A DNA stretch of 64,000 nucleotides from Thermoplasma volcanium GSS1 (GTDB lineage Archaea; Thermoplasmatota; Thermoplasmata; Thermoplasmatales; Thermoplasmataceae): NCBI RefSeq assembly GCF_000011185.1, contig NC_002689.2:1364001-1428000 (forward strand), read 5' to 3'. How positions within the stretch are numbered: the first letter of the stretch is position 1; every line of letters starts with the position of its first letter. Positions 45,444-54,453 of the stretch are shown one piece after another. Made by a program: the position numbers and the translations under genes. A model generated the notes under the pieces. It worked only from the letters and a program-made list of their open reading frames with translations, was not told where the DNA came from and did no database searches.

Positions 45444-45977
45444 CTATATTCCTATCCACGGGTTTTTACGGTAAGCCTTGGATATGATCATTGTTTCAAA
45501 ATTTTTAACCCCATTTAGTTTTGAAATAAAAGCCTCAAAATTCTCAATTGCTTCCAAATTAAGGAAGAGCGTTTCTGCTATCAGTTGGTTTTTACCACGC
45601 CTTCTGTAGAGACTAAGGACGTTTATATTATCGCTTATGGCTCCCGCTATTTCATCCATCCTATTTGGGTCTACGTCAATTATTATATATGCTTTTATAC
45701 TGTTTTCCACTGCTTGAAGATCAACAAGTGCGGAGAATCCTATTATGATCTTTTTCTTTACCAGTTCGTTTATTCTTCGCCTCACCGTTGCTTCGCTTGT
45801 GTTCAGAGCTTTGGCTATTTCGGCGTTCGATATGCGTGCATTGTACCTTAAAAAACATATTATTTGTTTATCGAGTTCATCCACGGGGAGCAAAGAGGGA
45901 TCTATTTTCGACCACCTTATGGCGACATCACAGCTATATCCCTCCAAGTACTGATCTGAAATGTCTTTCTTCTCCAT
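45444..45977 (-). CDS. Lrp/AsnC-family transcription regulator
   Basis: A 177-residue regulator with an N-terminal extension of about 30 residues, then the AsnC helix-turn-helix (LDKQIICFLRYNARISNAEI and AKALNTSEATVRRRINELVK) and a C-terminal RAM ligand-binding domain (AYIIIDVDPNRMDEIAGAIS). Such proteins form octamers that sense amino acids. The TATA-like box (about 45995-46006) sits 24 nt before the ATG in an AT-rich region that could also hold its own operator. The nearby aspartase and 2-oxoacid oxidoreductase genes are candidate targets by position only. Confidence 0.9.
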   Translation of the reverse strand: MEKKDISDQYLEGYSCDVAIRWSKIDPSLLPVDELDKQIICFLRYNARISNAEIAKALNTSEATVRRRINELVKKKIIIGFSALVDLQAVENSIKAYIIIDVDPNRMDEIAGAISDNINVLSLYRRRGKNQLIAETLFLNLEAIENFEAFISKLNGVKNFETMIISKAYRKNPWIGI

Positions 45978-45990
45978 ATTATGTTATTTA

Positions 45991-46008
45991 ATTTAAATAT
46001 ATAAATTA
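45991..46008 (-). promoter_or_regulatory. TATA-like box and possible operator of the Lrp/AsnC gene
   Basis: The 18-bp AT stretch TTTAAATATATAAAT is centred about 24 nt before the ATG at 45977 (minus strand). Its near-palindromic form could serve autoregulation. Confidence 0.4.
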
Positions 46009-46109
46009 TTAGTTTCAGATTCTGTTATTTTATAACGTATTGCAAAAAAGTAATTTATATTTTATGAAATATAGTCGTCTATCGTTTTTTGCCGAACGAC
46101 ATACAAACT

Positions 46110-46119
46110 AAAATATAAG
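46110..46119 (+). promoter_or_regulatory. TATA-like box of the methylthiotransferase gene
   Basis: Box AAAATATAAG is centred 24 nt before the ATG at 46138. Confidence 0.55.
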
Positions 46120-46137
46120 GACAAAATTCACACTCAG

Positions 46138-47343
46138 ATGAAGATATACTTTGAAGCCTACGGCTGCACTTTGAACCAGGGTGAGACCGCACTCTACGTG
46201 AATAAACTCCTAAACGAAGGAAATACGCTTGTATCGAATCCAAAAGAAGCGGATCTATCTATAATAGGCACCTGCGCTGTCATAAAAAAGACGGAAGATC
46301 ATATGATGGCAAGGATACAGAATCTTTCTAGGTTCGGGAAAGTTGAAGTTATAGGGTGCTTAGCTCCTGTTAAGGGAAAAACCATGGTGGAAGATAATGT
46401 CAGCGTAATAGAGAAGGATAGATTCCGAAGCTTTCAAGAGGTCATAGATGAAGTAAGCCCTGTAAATGCAGAGATCGTTTCAGGCATACCAATTAATCAG
46501 GGATGTACTGGAAAATGCAATTTCTGCGTATCCCATATAGCTAGAGGAAAACTTGTTTCAAGAAAGCCTGAAAAGATCGCTGGACAGATAAAAATACTCC
46601 TTCAGCGCGGAATCAAGGAAATAAAGATAACATCTCTAGATACAGCAGCTTATGGCAAGGATATAGGGCTTCGCCTGCCTCATCTGATAAGAACGATAAC
46701 AGAAATCGGGGATGACTTTAGGCTAAGGGTAGGAATGATGGAACCCAAGAACACCTTAGAAATTGTTGACGATCTCATAAGTGCATACAGAAGCGAGAAG
46801 GTTTTCAAGTTCCTTCATCTTCCCGTGCAGAGCGGAGACGATTATGTCCTAGAAGTTATGAACCGGGAATATACTGTATCAGATTTTATTAGAATAACAG
46901 GCAAATTTAGGGAGGCTTTCCCAGATTCGACCCTTTCTACTGATTTAATAATAGGGTACTACGCAGAAAATGATGATAGTTTCGAGAAAACTGTCCAATT
47001 AATAGAAAAAATAAGGCCAGAAATTATTAACGTCACTAAGTTCTCTCCGAGGGAACTGACAGCTGACTTCGAAAAGAGGCCAAAGCCCACTAATATACTA
47101 AAAGAGCAGGACAGAATGATAGCGGACATGCATAAGGAGATACTACAAGAAAAATTTTCCAATCTTATAGGAAAGACAGAATTTGTATTGATTACGGAAA
47201 ACGGTAAAGGGCGATCAATGATAGGGCGGGACCATGCCTACAGGCCAATAGTTATAATGGACAAAACAAGGAAATTTGAATTTCATCAGGTTGAAATAAC
47301 TGGATTTGAAAATACTTCACTTATCGGCAGGATCATCGACTGA
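46138..47343 (+). CDS. tRNA N6-threonylcarbamoyladenosine methylthiotransferase, MiaB-like
   Basis: Predicted to add a methylthio group to t6A37 of ANN-decoding tRNAs (archaeal e-MtaB/CDKAL1 type). The 401-residue protein has the UPF0004 domain with cluster cysteines Cys10, Cys46 and Cys74, the radical SAM motif CTGKCNFC (Cys123, Cys127, Cys130), LHLPVQSG typical of MiaB enzymes, and a C-terminal TRAM domain for tRNA binding. A TATA-like box at 46110-46119 is 24 nt before the ATG. Its 3' end overlaps that of dph2, on the other strand, by 27 bp. Confidence 0.92.
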   Translation: MKIYFEAYGCTLNQGETALYVNKLLNEGNTLVSNPKEADLSIIGTCAVIKKTEDHMMARIQNLSRFGKVEVIGCLAPVKGKTMVEDNVSVIEKDRFRSFQEVIDEVSPVNAEIVSGIPINQGCTGKCNFCVSHIARGKLVSRKPEKIAGQIKILLQRGIKEIKITSLDTAAYGKDIGLRLPHLIRTITEIGDDFRLRVGMMEPKNTLEIVDDLISAYRSEKVFKFLHLPVQSGDDYVLEVMNREYTVSDFIRITGKFREAFPDSTLSTDLIIGYYAENDDSFEKTVQLIEKIRPEIINVTKFSPRELTADFEKRPKPTNILKEQDRMIADMHKEILQEKFSNLIGKTEFVLITENGKGRSMIGRDHAYRPIVIMDKTRKFEFHQVEITGFENTSLIGRIID

Positions 47344-48327
47344 AACTATCTCGTCCAGCACATATCTATTTGAGTTTTTAACGAAGCCCATTTCAAACTC
47401 AGCCGGAGTCAGCAAAGGCATGGTGAATTTTTGCTGGTCATCTATCGGAACCCTTGGGCAGCCTGTATATACTACTGCATCACATCTCATGTTCTCTAAA
47501 TCCTGATTCGATATGTTGTCCGTAACGGCTAAAATACCTTCAAGCCCCATCTGCTGGACCTGGCGTAGAATGATTCTTGCCAGTCTTTCTCTCCTCTGGC
47601 CTATCCTTGTGTCAGATATAATGCATATTTTCCTTGCTTCTTTGGCTCTGAATATCTGGGCATACCTTTTTCTGATAAACTTGTCTGCTTCATCCTTCAT
47701 AGAGTGAAGCTTATAGTCGTTTAAATCTAAGACAAAAACCTCTCTTTCTGTAGACAGTTGTGCACCTATGCCATGAAATTGTCCAGTAGACACAAGAACG
47801 TACGCATCCACATCGTAGGATATGCTATGCACAGAGCTAAAATTGCATCCTAGTACCTGCCCGTCATAGGCCATCCTGCCATCTTTTTTTCCGATTATAA
47901 CGGTAAATCCCTTATTTTCAAAGATTTTCCTGACTTCATCAGCAACTTCTTTATACTGAACTGAGAATAAGAGGCCGATACGATCGTATTTTCCCTCCAA
48001 CAGCGATGTATCAATGTTCGAAATCCTCGCATTATAGTGGTGCTCAACAAAAATTGTAGGTTTTGGGTATTTTACGTTTGGCATAGGGGAATGCCCGATC
48101 TGAACTATCGCATCTACCTTATCATAGATGGATGAGGGGCCGATATCACAAGCCCCGTATACTGGTGAAGATGATATCACTACATTATAATTAGCTGAAA
48201 GGTAGTTAAAATAGTGATATACCTCGGGCTTGAGTCCGTCAGGCAGCTGTAGTAATATCTTCTTTGCCCCTAGATGTTCTAATGCAGCACGTATCTCCTC
48301 TATATCTTTGTATATATCTAAATTCAT
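47317..48327 (-). CDS. dph2: Diphthamide biosynthesis radical enzyme Dph2
   Basis: Transfers the 3-amino-3-carboxypropyl group of SAM to a histidine of elongation factor 2, the first step of diphthamide synthesis. The 336-residue protein has the three cluster cysteines in the positions of archaeal Dph2: Cys60 in YGACD, Cys161 in LGCN and Cys290 in TGCP. The start at 48327 gives an N terminus (MNLDIYKDIEEIRAALEHLGAK) that matches the start of archaeal Dph2; an ATG at 48354 is possible. Tail-to-tail overlap with the methylthiotransferase gene links two RNA/translation modification genes. Confidence 0.93.
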   Translation of the reverse strand: MNLDIYKDIEEIRAALEHLGAKKILLQLPDGLKPEVYHYFNYLSANYNVVISSSPVYGACDIGPSSIYDKVDAIVQIGHSPMPNVKYPKPTIFVEHHYNARISNIDTSLLEGKYDRIGLLFSVQYKEVADEVRKIFENKGFTVIIGKKDGRMAYDGQVLGCNFSSVHSISYDVDAYVLVSTGQFHGIGAQLSTEREVFVLDLNDYKLHSMKDEADKFIRKRYAQIFRAKEARKICIISDTRIGQRRERLARIILRQVQQMGLEGILAVTDNISNQDLENMRCDAVVYTGCPRVPIDDQQKFTMPLLTPAEFEMGFVKNSNRYVLDEIVSVDDPADK

Positions 48328-48447
48328 ATAATTCTCAAAATTATTTTTGTACATAATCTAAACACTTTGACGGTCCTTATCTACACTGATCTTCAACTAA
48401 TATACAATCATTTCGTATTATAGATATCTCAAAACCTTTCGATCAGG

Positions 48448-49137
48448 TTATGTATGAATAGAGGCATAAATTATAAGCTGGGCTATAAGCGACAATACAG
48501 TCGATACTAGTATTGGGACTAAGAAAGGAACTCTATAGATCATTACCTTTCCGCTATTTGTATCTTTAAGTTGGTACTTTATAGTGTTTCTTAAGTATTC
48601 GTGTTCGTCGTACAGCACATTTAGCCCCCTTAGCTTTAATCCATTCAAACGTGCGTAGACAACAAAATAAAGCAAAGCCCCTCCAGATGCAACCGCTATA
48701 AAGAAAACGAAGACAATAGAAAATGGGATATAATTGTTGAAGCGTGGAATAGAAGAAAATAGCAGCACCACAGAAACAATGCCCTTTATATCTCCTATGC
48801 CAAAAAGAAGCTCACCGAATCCCGTGAGAAGGAACATACCTACAATCAAAATCGTCAATAAATTAATTGTATCAAAAAATCCTATTCCAATTATTATTAA
48901 TGGCAAAACAATATAGACATAAATATTCGGTTTTATAAATACGGCAACCGTAGAAAGTATAGTAACGATGGACATGACAACATCCTTATCCAATATATAA
49001 AACGCCAAGGCCAGAATGAATATTGGCAGGAAGGTAAAGGAGTTTATACTTCTTTTCTTTACATCAGAATGTGATCCGAAGATTAGCAGGGGTAAGCTTA
49101 TAGCGATAGATGCTATAATCGGAATGAATCCGTTCAT
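48448..49137 (-). CDS. Archaeal prepilin/preflagellin peptidase (A24 family)
   Basis: A 229-residue membrane aspartic protease that removes the class III signal peptide of archaellins and pilins. The catalytic pair is visible: Asp25 in SHSDVKKRSI after the first helix, and Asp116 in the GxGD motif FGIGDIKG. Six or so membrane helices, and a C-terminal cytoplasmic loop with a charged LRGLNVLYDEHEYLR region, fit FlaK/PibD. A TATA-like box centred near 49165 precedes the ATG by 28 nt. No archaellin or pilin genes are in this window. Confidence 0.88.
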   Translation of the reverse strand: MNGFIPIIASIAISLPLLIFGSHSDVKKRSINSFTFLPIFILALAFYILDKDVVMSIVTILSTVAVFIKPNIYVYIVLPLIIIGIGFFDTINLLTILIVGMFLLTGFGELLFGIGDIKGIVSVVLLFSSIPRFNNYIPFSIVFVFFIAVASGGALLYFVVYARLNGLKLRGLNVLYDEHEYLRNTIKYQLKDTNSGKVMIYRVPFLVPILVSTVLSLIAQLIIYASIHT

Positions 49138-49231
49138 CTCTCGAAATAATGTATGTATGTTTTATTTAAGTTTCTGCGGAAAGAAAAAATTTCCTCCTAA
49201 AATAATAAGAAAACCTTTGAAGAAATGCGCA

Positions 49232-49744
49232 TTAAACCTGAATCTCGTCTCCAGTTTTTTCTTTTCTCTTTAATATCACACCGATGATTGCTATTATTAT
49301 GCCTATTATTAACAAGACTATGCCAAATACGGAGAGAAGAGACAGGTATGAAACTGATAGCGGCAAATACGAGTATGTTACGGGTGGTTGTGAACTATTA
49401 AATGCGAGCAGGTAATAGCTTCCAGTTCCCAAATCGTATCCTTTAACGTAGAGCGAAGATACGTGAGTATTTTCAATTGGGCTTATAGCGTAAGTTGCAT
49501 AATTACCCGATGTTACTTTTGAATAGTTTGATGAGGTTACCACAATCCAATTGGGGAATGTACTTGAAACAGTAAAGAGTGAAGATGAAGTGAGCGTGAT
49601 CTCCCTACCGTATTGCCCCGTGGCAAGCTCTTTTACAGCAGTATCCGTAACAGTATAGTGGAGGATGGCTGCGTCACCTCCAGCAAATATCACTATGCCA
49701 ATGACAAGAACTACGACACCGATGAGTACAATTTTTTTCCTCAT
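49232..49744 (-). CDS. Two-helix extracytoplasmic membrane protein
   Basis: A 170-residue protein with a first membrane helix (KKIVLIGVVVLVIGIVIFAGG) right after the start, a Ser/Thr-rich outer domain of about 95 residues, and a second helix (LLSVFGIVLLIIGIIIAIIGVIL) followed by a KRKEK tail. Not recognised. The ATG at 49744 is used; a TTG at 49768 is in frame. The build is like the 40.7 kb protein: two helices around a small outer beta-rich domain. A role in the cell envelope is likely, but no function can be stated. Confidence 0.65.
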   Translation of the reverse strand: MRKKIVLIGVVVLVIGIVIFAGGDAAILHYTVTDTAVKELATGQYGREITLTSSSLFTVSSTFPNWIVVTSSNYSKVTSGNYATYAISPIENTHVSSLYVKGYDLGTGSYYLLAFNSSQPPVTYSYLPLSVSYLSLLSVFGIVLLIIGIIIAIIGVILKRKEKTGDEIQV

Positions 49745-49827
49745 ATGAAAAAAATGATAAAATTGCAATATTAAAAACTTTATATCTAATTTTTTGGAGG
49801 CAAAAATGAAGAAAAATTTAAGTGGCT

Positions 49828-51270
49828 CTATTTCTTGCCGCTGGATCCGGATGAGCTCTTATTGTAGCTCATAGAGGCTTTTCTCAACGACGATAGGCCG
49901 TTATTCTCGAATAAGTCGCTAATTTGTTCCACGGACAATTCTTTGGTTTCTGGCATTATATAATAAAAGATCAATACTGCTATTAATGAAAGGATGCCGA
50001 AAACAAACATTACATTTTTTATTGTTATTAATGCTTCGAGTACAGGGAATATTTCTATTATGGCAAAGTTAGCGATCCAATCTACAAAAGCTCCAAGAGA
50101 TGCATAGAGGCCTCTCATATTGGTTGGGAAGTACTCACCCTGAATCATCCAACCTGTACCACCGACACCGAATGCAAAGAAGATTATGAAGCCGGCAAAT
50201 GCAATTAGTAAACCAACATCAAATTTAAGGTAGAGCAAAAGCCCGCCCAGTAAACCGAAGAACGTCATACCGGAGTATCCTAGTAGGGCTAACTTCCTTC
50301 TTCCGACCGTATCTATGTACCTGAAGCCTATGTATGTTGCTGCCACGTTAATCACTGCGAGTATTGTTGCAGCTGCTACAGCATATATTTGTGTAAATAC
50401 TAAAGATTGCGTTGCCGAGCCAAACAGGTGTAATTTTTCAATTACTATTGGCCCATAATAGAACGGTATATTTATGCCAGTAATCTGTTGGAATACAAAG
50501 AAAAGGGCGACAACTAGAAATGCTCTCTTCACACCGTTTGTGATCTTAGCTCTCTGCCTAAACTTAACCTCCTTTAGCTCATCAACACTTAGATTTAATC
50601 CGAGTTTCTTGAAAGCCTCTGAGGCTTCCTTGTATTTTCCGTTGATCATTAACCATCTTGGAGATTCGGGCATCATAAACCTAAAGCCTAGGCCAATGAG
50701 AGCAGGTATGGCCGCAACACCAAGCATTATCCTCCAGTCTAAAACTGAAGCTAGACCTGGTGCAGCATAGAGTGTGGCCATTCCTACAATATAAGCACCA
50801 AGTATTCCTATAGTTATCATCCACTGCTGCAGTATTCCGAGTGAACCTCTCCTGTCTTTAGGGGCATACTCGGATATATAAGCTGTAGCTATACCAGAAT
50901 CAGCACCGACCGCCAAACCTATAAGTGTTCTTGATAGGAGAAGCATGGCGAGATCTATGGTAAATGCTGATAGTATTGCACCAGCCGCATAAATAGCTGC
51001 ATCTGCTATCAATAGATATTTCCTGCCGTACCTATCCGTGAGACCAGCTGCAATCAAAGCTCCTACGGCAGCCCCCAGAGATGCACCTGCAACTAGGTAT
51101 CCTTCTATGAAACCCTGCACAGGGTATGGAATAAACACCAACGCTGTGCCGATATTAGAAGTATCGTAACCGAAGAGAAAACCACCGATAGTTGCGAGTA
51201 AGGTCAGTAGCCAATAGAACCTTGTGACTTTGCTGAAGTCAAGTTTTTCTATAACTTCATGATATTCCAT
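49828..51270 (-). CDS. Sugar porter (MFS) transporter
   Basis: A 480-residue secondary transporter of the MFS sugar-porter family with 12 predicted helices. Diagnostic motifs: GGFLFGYDTSNIG in helix 1, DRYGRK after helix 2, SEYAPKDRRGSLG after helix 4, PESPRWL between helices 6 and 7, QQITGINIPFYYGP in helix 7, and the C-terminal PETKELSVEQI. Probably imports a monosaccharide, polyol or other substrate with protons, which suits acidic surroundings. The ATG at 51270 is chosen because a TATA-like box (51291-51299) lies 25 nt upstream; a longer frame begins at 51330. Confidence 0.9.
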   Translation of the reverse strand: MEYHEVIEKLDFSKVTRFYWLLTLLATIGGFLFGYDTSNIGTALVFIPYPVQGFIEGYLVAGASLGAAVGALIAAGLTDRYGRKYLLIADAAIYAAGAILSAFTIDLAMLLLSRTLIGLAVGADSGIATAYISEYAPKDRRGSLGILQQWMITIGILGAYIVGMATLYAAPGLASVLDWRIMLGVAAIPALIGLGFRFMMPESPRWLMINGKYKEASEAFKKLGLNLSVDELKEVKFRQRAKITNGVKRAFLVVALFFVFQQITGINIPFYYGPIVIEKLHLFGSATQSLVFTQIYAVAAATILAVINVAATYIGFRYIDTVGRRKLALLGYSGMTFFGLLGGLLLYLKFDVGLLIAFAGFIIFFAFGVGGTGWMIQGEYFPTNMRGLYASLGAFVDWIANFAIIEIFPVLEALITIKNVMFVFGILSLIAVLIFYYIMPETKELSVEQISDLFENNGLSSLRKASMSYNKSSSGSSGKK

Positions 51271-51290
51271 ATTCTTCGATAAATAGACTG

Positions 51291-51299
51291 TATTTAATC
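51291..51299 (-). promoter_or_regulatory. TATA-like box of the sugar porter gene
   Basis: Box GATTAAATA on the minus strand is centred 25 nt before the ATG at 51270 and decides this start. Confidence 0.55.
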
Positions 51300-51416
51300 T
51301 TTTGTCAGAAAATATATGAAATATATCCAAAAACTCTGTAATCTAAATGATTATAAATTCACCGCAAAAATATATTTGATAAAATTCTAAATAAATCGAA
51401 AAATTTACATAAATCT

Positions 51417-52517
51417 TCAATCAATGGCCGTTATAAATAGCCCAGTTAGGATTGCATTATTTATAAAGTGTAAGGGAACAGCAATTGCCTTGTTAAGCAA
51501 TTTCGGTATAGCTAAGCTTTCTTCGTACCCTGTGGCTCCAAATAAACTGACTGCAGATTCAGTAACTGCTATTGATCTTTCCGTGGAAAACAGCTTTGCA
51601 GAATAGGCTAGGCGGATATCATCATTTATCGATGCCCTATAAACCAGAGATCTTGCTGCCTCTGTATCAGCATACAAATGGAAGAGCTTATCTTGAACTG
51701 TCTGGTTAGATAAGAGACTTTTACAAGCTATTTTTCTCTCTTTAACATGCGATGAAACTAGCTCCAAAGCACGTTCCATTATTCCAAGGGAGATTGATGC
51801 AGCGCCTATTGAAAATATCCTTGCTATAGTTGGAATTATTTTTATGCCTTCGTTCTCCTTTCCAAGGATTCTGTGTTTTTCAAGTATGAGATTATTGAAG
51901 CTTATTTCGCCCCAACCTATCCCTTTCATTGCTGATCCGATAAGATGAGTTCCGAGTTCTAATCCTACGTCACTTTTTAAAACAATAAATGTAGTAAACG
52001 CAGCTGGATCTTCATGCGTTTTGGCCAGAACAGCGTATAGATCAGCGTCTCCACCCATAGTGATGAATGTCTTAGACCCTTCAAGTATCCAATTTTCCTC
52101 GTACTTCCTGGCGGAAGAAGCAATTGCAGAAGCTGTAGCTCCAGAAGATGATTCAGTGATTGCTATAGTGCCTATGATTTCACCATCCGCCATTTTCCTT
52201 AGATAACTATCTTTTTGTTCTTCTGTCCCTAACTTATCTAAAGCATATGAAGCAGCAACGTGAGTTACGTAAAGCCATGCGACTTCAGGGGAAACCTTTG
52301 AGATCTCTTCTGCTATTAAGGAAAATGAATAAGTATCTTGGACACCTATGCCTGGCAGCATGACGGAGAAAAACCCATTTTTCCCTATTTCTCTAAGTAT
52401 ATCCATCGGGAAATAATCATCATCTTCGATCCTCTTCTCGATCGGTTCTATCCTTCGCTTTGTGAATTCAGCGATGCTTCCTTTAATAATGCTTTGCTCT
52501 TCAGAAAGGCACAACAT
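51417..52517 (-). CDS. Acyl-CoA dehydrogenase-like protein lacking catalytic Glu
   Basis: A 366-residue member of the acyl-CoA dehydrogenase family, intact in frame. N-terminal helices (LSEEQSIIKGSIAEFTK), the middle domain and LFGATGYEESLAIPKLLNKA are recognisable. But the flavin motif TEPxxGSD is TESSSGAT, and the segment that should carry the catalytic Glu reads AIAVPLHFINNAIL, with no Glu; nor is there one at the alternative position of long-chain/isovaleryl enzymes. It may be inactive, bind a different cofactor, or act in a different reaction. The ATG at 52517 follows a GAAGTGATT ribosome-site-like sequence; a longer frame begins at 52559. Confidence 0.75.
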   Translation of the reverse strand: MLCLSEEQSIIKGSIAEFTKRRIEPIEKRIEDDDYFPMDILREIGKNGFFSVMLPGIGVQDTYSFSLIAEEISKVSPEVAWLYVTHVAASYALDKLGTEEQKDSYLRKMADGEIIGTIAITESSSGATASAIASSARKYEENWILEGSKTFITMGGDADLYAVLAKTHEDPAAFTTFIVLKSDVGLELGTHLIGSAMKGIGWGEISFNNLILEKHRILGKENEGIKIIPTIARIFSIGAASISLGIMERALELVSSHVKERKIACKSLLSNQTVQDKLFHLYADTEAARSLVYRASINDDIRLAYSAKLFSTERSIAVTESAVSLFGATGYEESLAIPKLLNKAIAVPLHFINNAILTGLFITAID

Positions 52518-52653
52518 TTTAATCACTTCTATTTTCTGTTGTGACAAGGTAATAATCATTATCTATTTATTATTTTTCCAATCCATGGACCTTATTTCAT
52601 GAATATGAATTGTTAACCAAAAAACGTTTTATTTGATATGTAAATGAAGGATT

Positions 52654-53421
52654 ATGTCAGGAAAGCTTGAAGGCAAAACAGCGCTCATTACGGGTGCTTC
52701 CAAAGGCCTAGGCAGGGCCATAGCAGAAGAATTCGCCAAAGAAGGCGCAAGAGTTGCTATAAATTACGCCCACGACGAGAAATCCGCTCTTGAGGTTAAG
52801 AAAATAACCGGTGGAGAAATATTTAAAGCAGATGTATCAAACAGAGATCAAGTAAAGGAAATGGCTAGGCAAATACATGAAAAACTAGGGAAAATTGACA
52901 TACTTGTCAATAACTCCGGCATATGGTACCTTATGCCTTTTGAGAATTACGATGAGGAAAAAGTAAGGCGAATGTTAGATGTTAATTTAATGGGTGCTAT
53001 CTATACAACCCTGGAATTTTTGCCAGACTTAAAGGAAAAAAAGGGAACAATTATCAACATAGGGTCAAATGCCGGCATTGGTACAGCGGCGAAGAACACA
53101 ACTTTCTATTCTCTTACAAAGGCTGCCATTATTATGTTAACAAAGAGGCTTGCATTTGATCTTTCCGAATATAGCATAAGGGTAAACGCCATCGCACCAG
53201 GATGGATAGAAACAGACCTAACAATAGGCGGAAAAACTGATGAGGAAATAAGAAAACTTGAGGAAGACTTTAAGTCTAGAACCACGCTGAAGATGTTCGG
53301 CAAACCAGAGTATATAGGCAAGGCGGCCTTGTTCCTCGCTTCCTCTGATTCCGTTTATATGAACGGCCAAGTAATAGTGATAGATGGAGGTAGGATAGAC
53401 AATTTAACTCATAGTATTTAA
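52654..53421 (+). CDS. Short-chain dehydrogenase/reductase
   Basis: A 255-residue NAD(P)-dependent SDR with the classical motifs: TGASKGLGRA near residue 14 for the cofactor, VNNSG, NIGSNAG with the catalytic Ser region, and YSLTKAA with the catalytic Tyr and Lys, followed by APGWIETD. It resembles 3-oxoacyl-ACP reductase/glucose dehydrogenase types; members of this family in Thermoplasma include an aldohexose dehydrogenase, so a sugar substrate is as likely as a fatty one. A TATA-like box at 52625-52637 is 24 nt before the ATG. Confidence 0.9.
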   Translation: MSGKLEGKTALITGASKGLGRAIAEEFAKEGARVAINYAHDEKSALEVKKITGGEIFKADVSNRDQVKEMARQIHEKLGKIDILVNNSGIWYLMPFENYDEEKVRRMLDVNLMGAIYTTLEFLPDLKEKKGTIINIGSNAGIGTAAKNTTFYSLTKAAIIMLTKRLAFDLSEYSIRVNAIAPGWIETDLTIGGKTDEEIRKLEEDFKSRTTLKMFGKPEYIGKAALFLASSDSVYMNGQVIVIDGGRIDNLTHSI

Positions 53422-53484
53422 AATTATTTATATAATTATCGTATTTAATAAACTTTAAGTTATATTACGGAATTTTGAGTTATC

Positions 53485-54453
53485 ATGGATGTTGTGGTAG
53501 TAGGATGCAAAGGATTCGGTAAAGAACACCTGAGAGTGTATTCAAAGAACGGAATAGATGTTGCTATAGTTGAGAGGGATAGTAAGACTGCACAAGAGTG
53601 CGTAGAAAAATTCAATATAAAGAAAGTATACAGCAACTTTAACGATTCTTTAAGCTCAAATGCGAACGTCTTCGATCTTGTTGTTCCAGATGGGCTTCAC
53701 CACGACATGGCCTTCACATTGATGAAGTTGAAAAAACACGTGCTGTTGGAAAAACCGATAACACCAGACATAGACTCTGGGATAGACCTTATAAAAACCT
53801 CTAATGAACAATCTGTGAAATTCATGGTAGCGGAACAATTCTATTTCGATCCTACAGTAAAATTCATAATAAATGAAATTAAAAAGGGGACCATAGGAAA
53901 GGCCCATACAGTGATAGTGAGACACCAGTCTCATCGAAAGCTTGAGGGGTGGAGAAAAGAATCCAGAATGATAGGCCGCGGTATCCTTATAAACGAGGGT
54001 ACACATTATATTGATACACTTCTCAACATAGGCGGGCGGTATTCCTCTCTTAGATCGTACGTTCACAGGACTTGGGAATCAGCAGGCGAAGATACTGCGG
54101 AAGCAGTTTTTAATTTTGAAAACGGCATGCATGGCGTGTTCTTTTACTCTTGGAACTATCCCCACGCACCTGAACTTCCGGAATTCGAAATTATCGGAGA
54201 TTCGGGAAGCATATATGAAGACGTAAAAACAAAGCCTACCGGCGAATGGTCTGATCGAAAAAGAAGGACTGCCTACGGCGATCCAGTTGTGAACGGCAAT
54301 CACGTGAACATAGAAATTTATGATGTTATAGAAAAGGAAATAATGGACTTCCTTAACAGCGTTGAGAAAAATGAACCAGTACCTATGGATCCTGAGCTTG
54401 CTCTGAGGGATCTCATCACTATAGATAGGATATACAAAGCGTCTTCAGATTGA
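53485..54453 (+). CDS. Gfo/Idh/MocA-family oxidoreductase
   Basis: A 322-residue dehydrogenase with an N-terminal Rossmann domain (VVVGCKGFGKEH) and the family's EKP motif (VLLEKPITPDIDSG), followed by a C-terminal alpha/beta domain with GTHYIDTLLNIGG. Enzymes of this family oxidise or reduce sugars or cyclitols with NAD(P). It follows an SDR gene and converges with an enolase-superfamily gene (9-bp overlap), so a sugar or sugar-acid pathway is plausible but not demonstrated. A TATA-like box at about 53459-53466 is 23 nt before the ATG. Confidence 0.88.
   Translation: MDVVVVGCKGFGKEHLRVYSKNGIDVAIVERDSKTAQECVEKFNIKKVYSNFNDSLSSNANVFDLVVPDGLHHDMAFTLMKLKKHVLLEKPITPDIDSGIDLIKTSNEQSVKFMVAEQFYFDPTVKFIINEIKKGTIGKAHTVIVRHQSHRKLEGWRKESRMIGRGILINEGTHYIDTLLNIGGRYSSLRSYVHRTWESAGEDTAEAVFNFENGMHGVFFYSWNYPHAPELPEFEIIGDSGSIYEDVKTKPTGEWSDRKRRTAYGDPVVNGNHVNIEIYDVIEKEIMDFLNSVEKNEPVPMDPELALRDLITIDRIYKASSD

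Noticed and set aside
45978-46137. A small RNA between the Lrp/AsnC and methylthiotransferase genes
   Set aside because: The 160 bp are AT-rich with promoter boxes for both divergent genes and show no stable stem or conserved-looking element.
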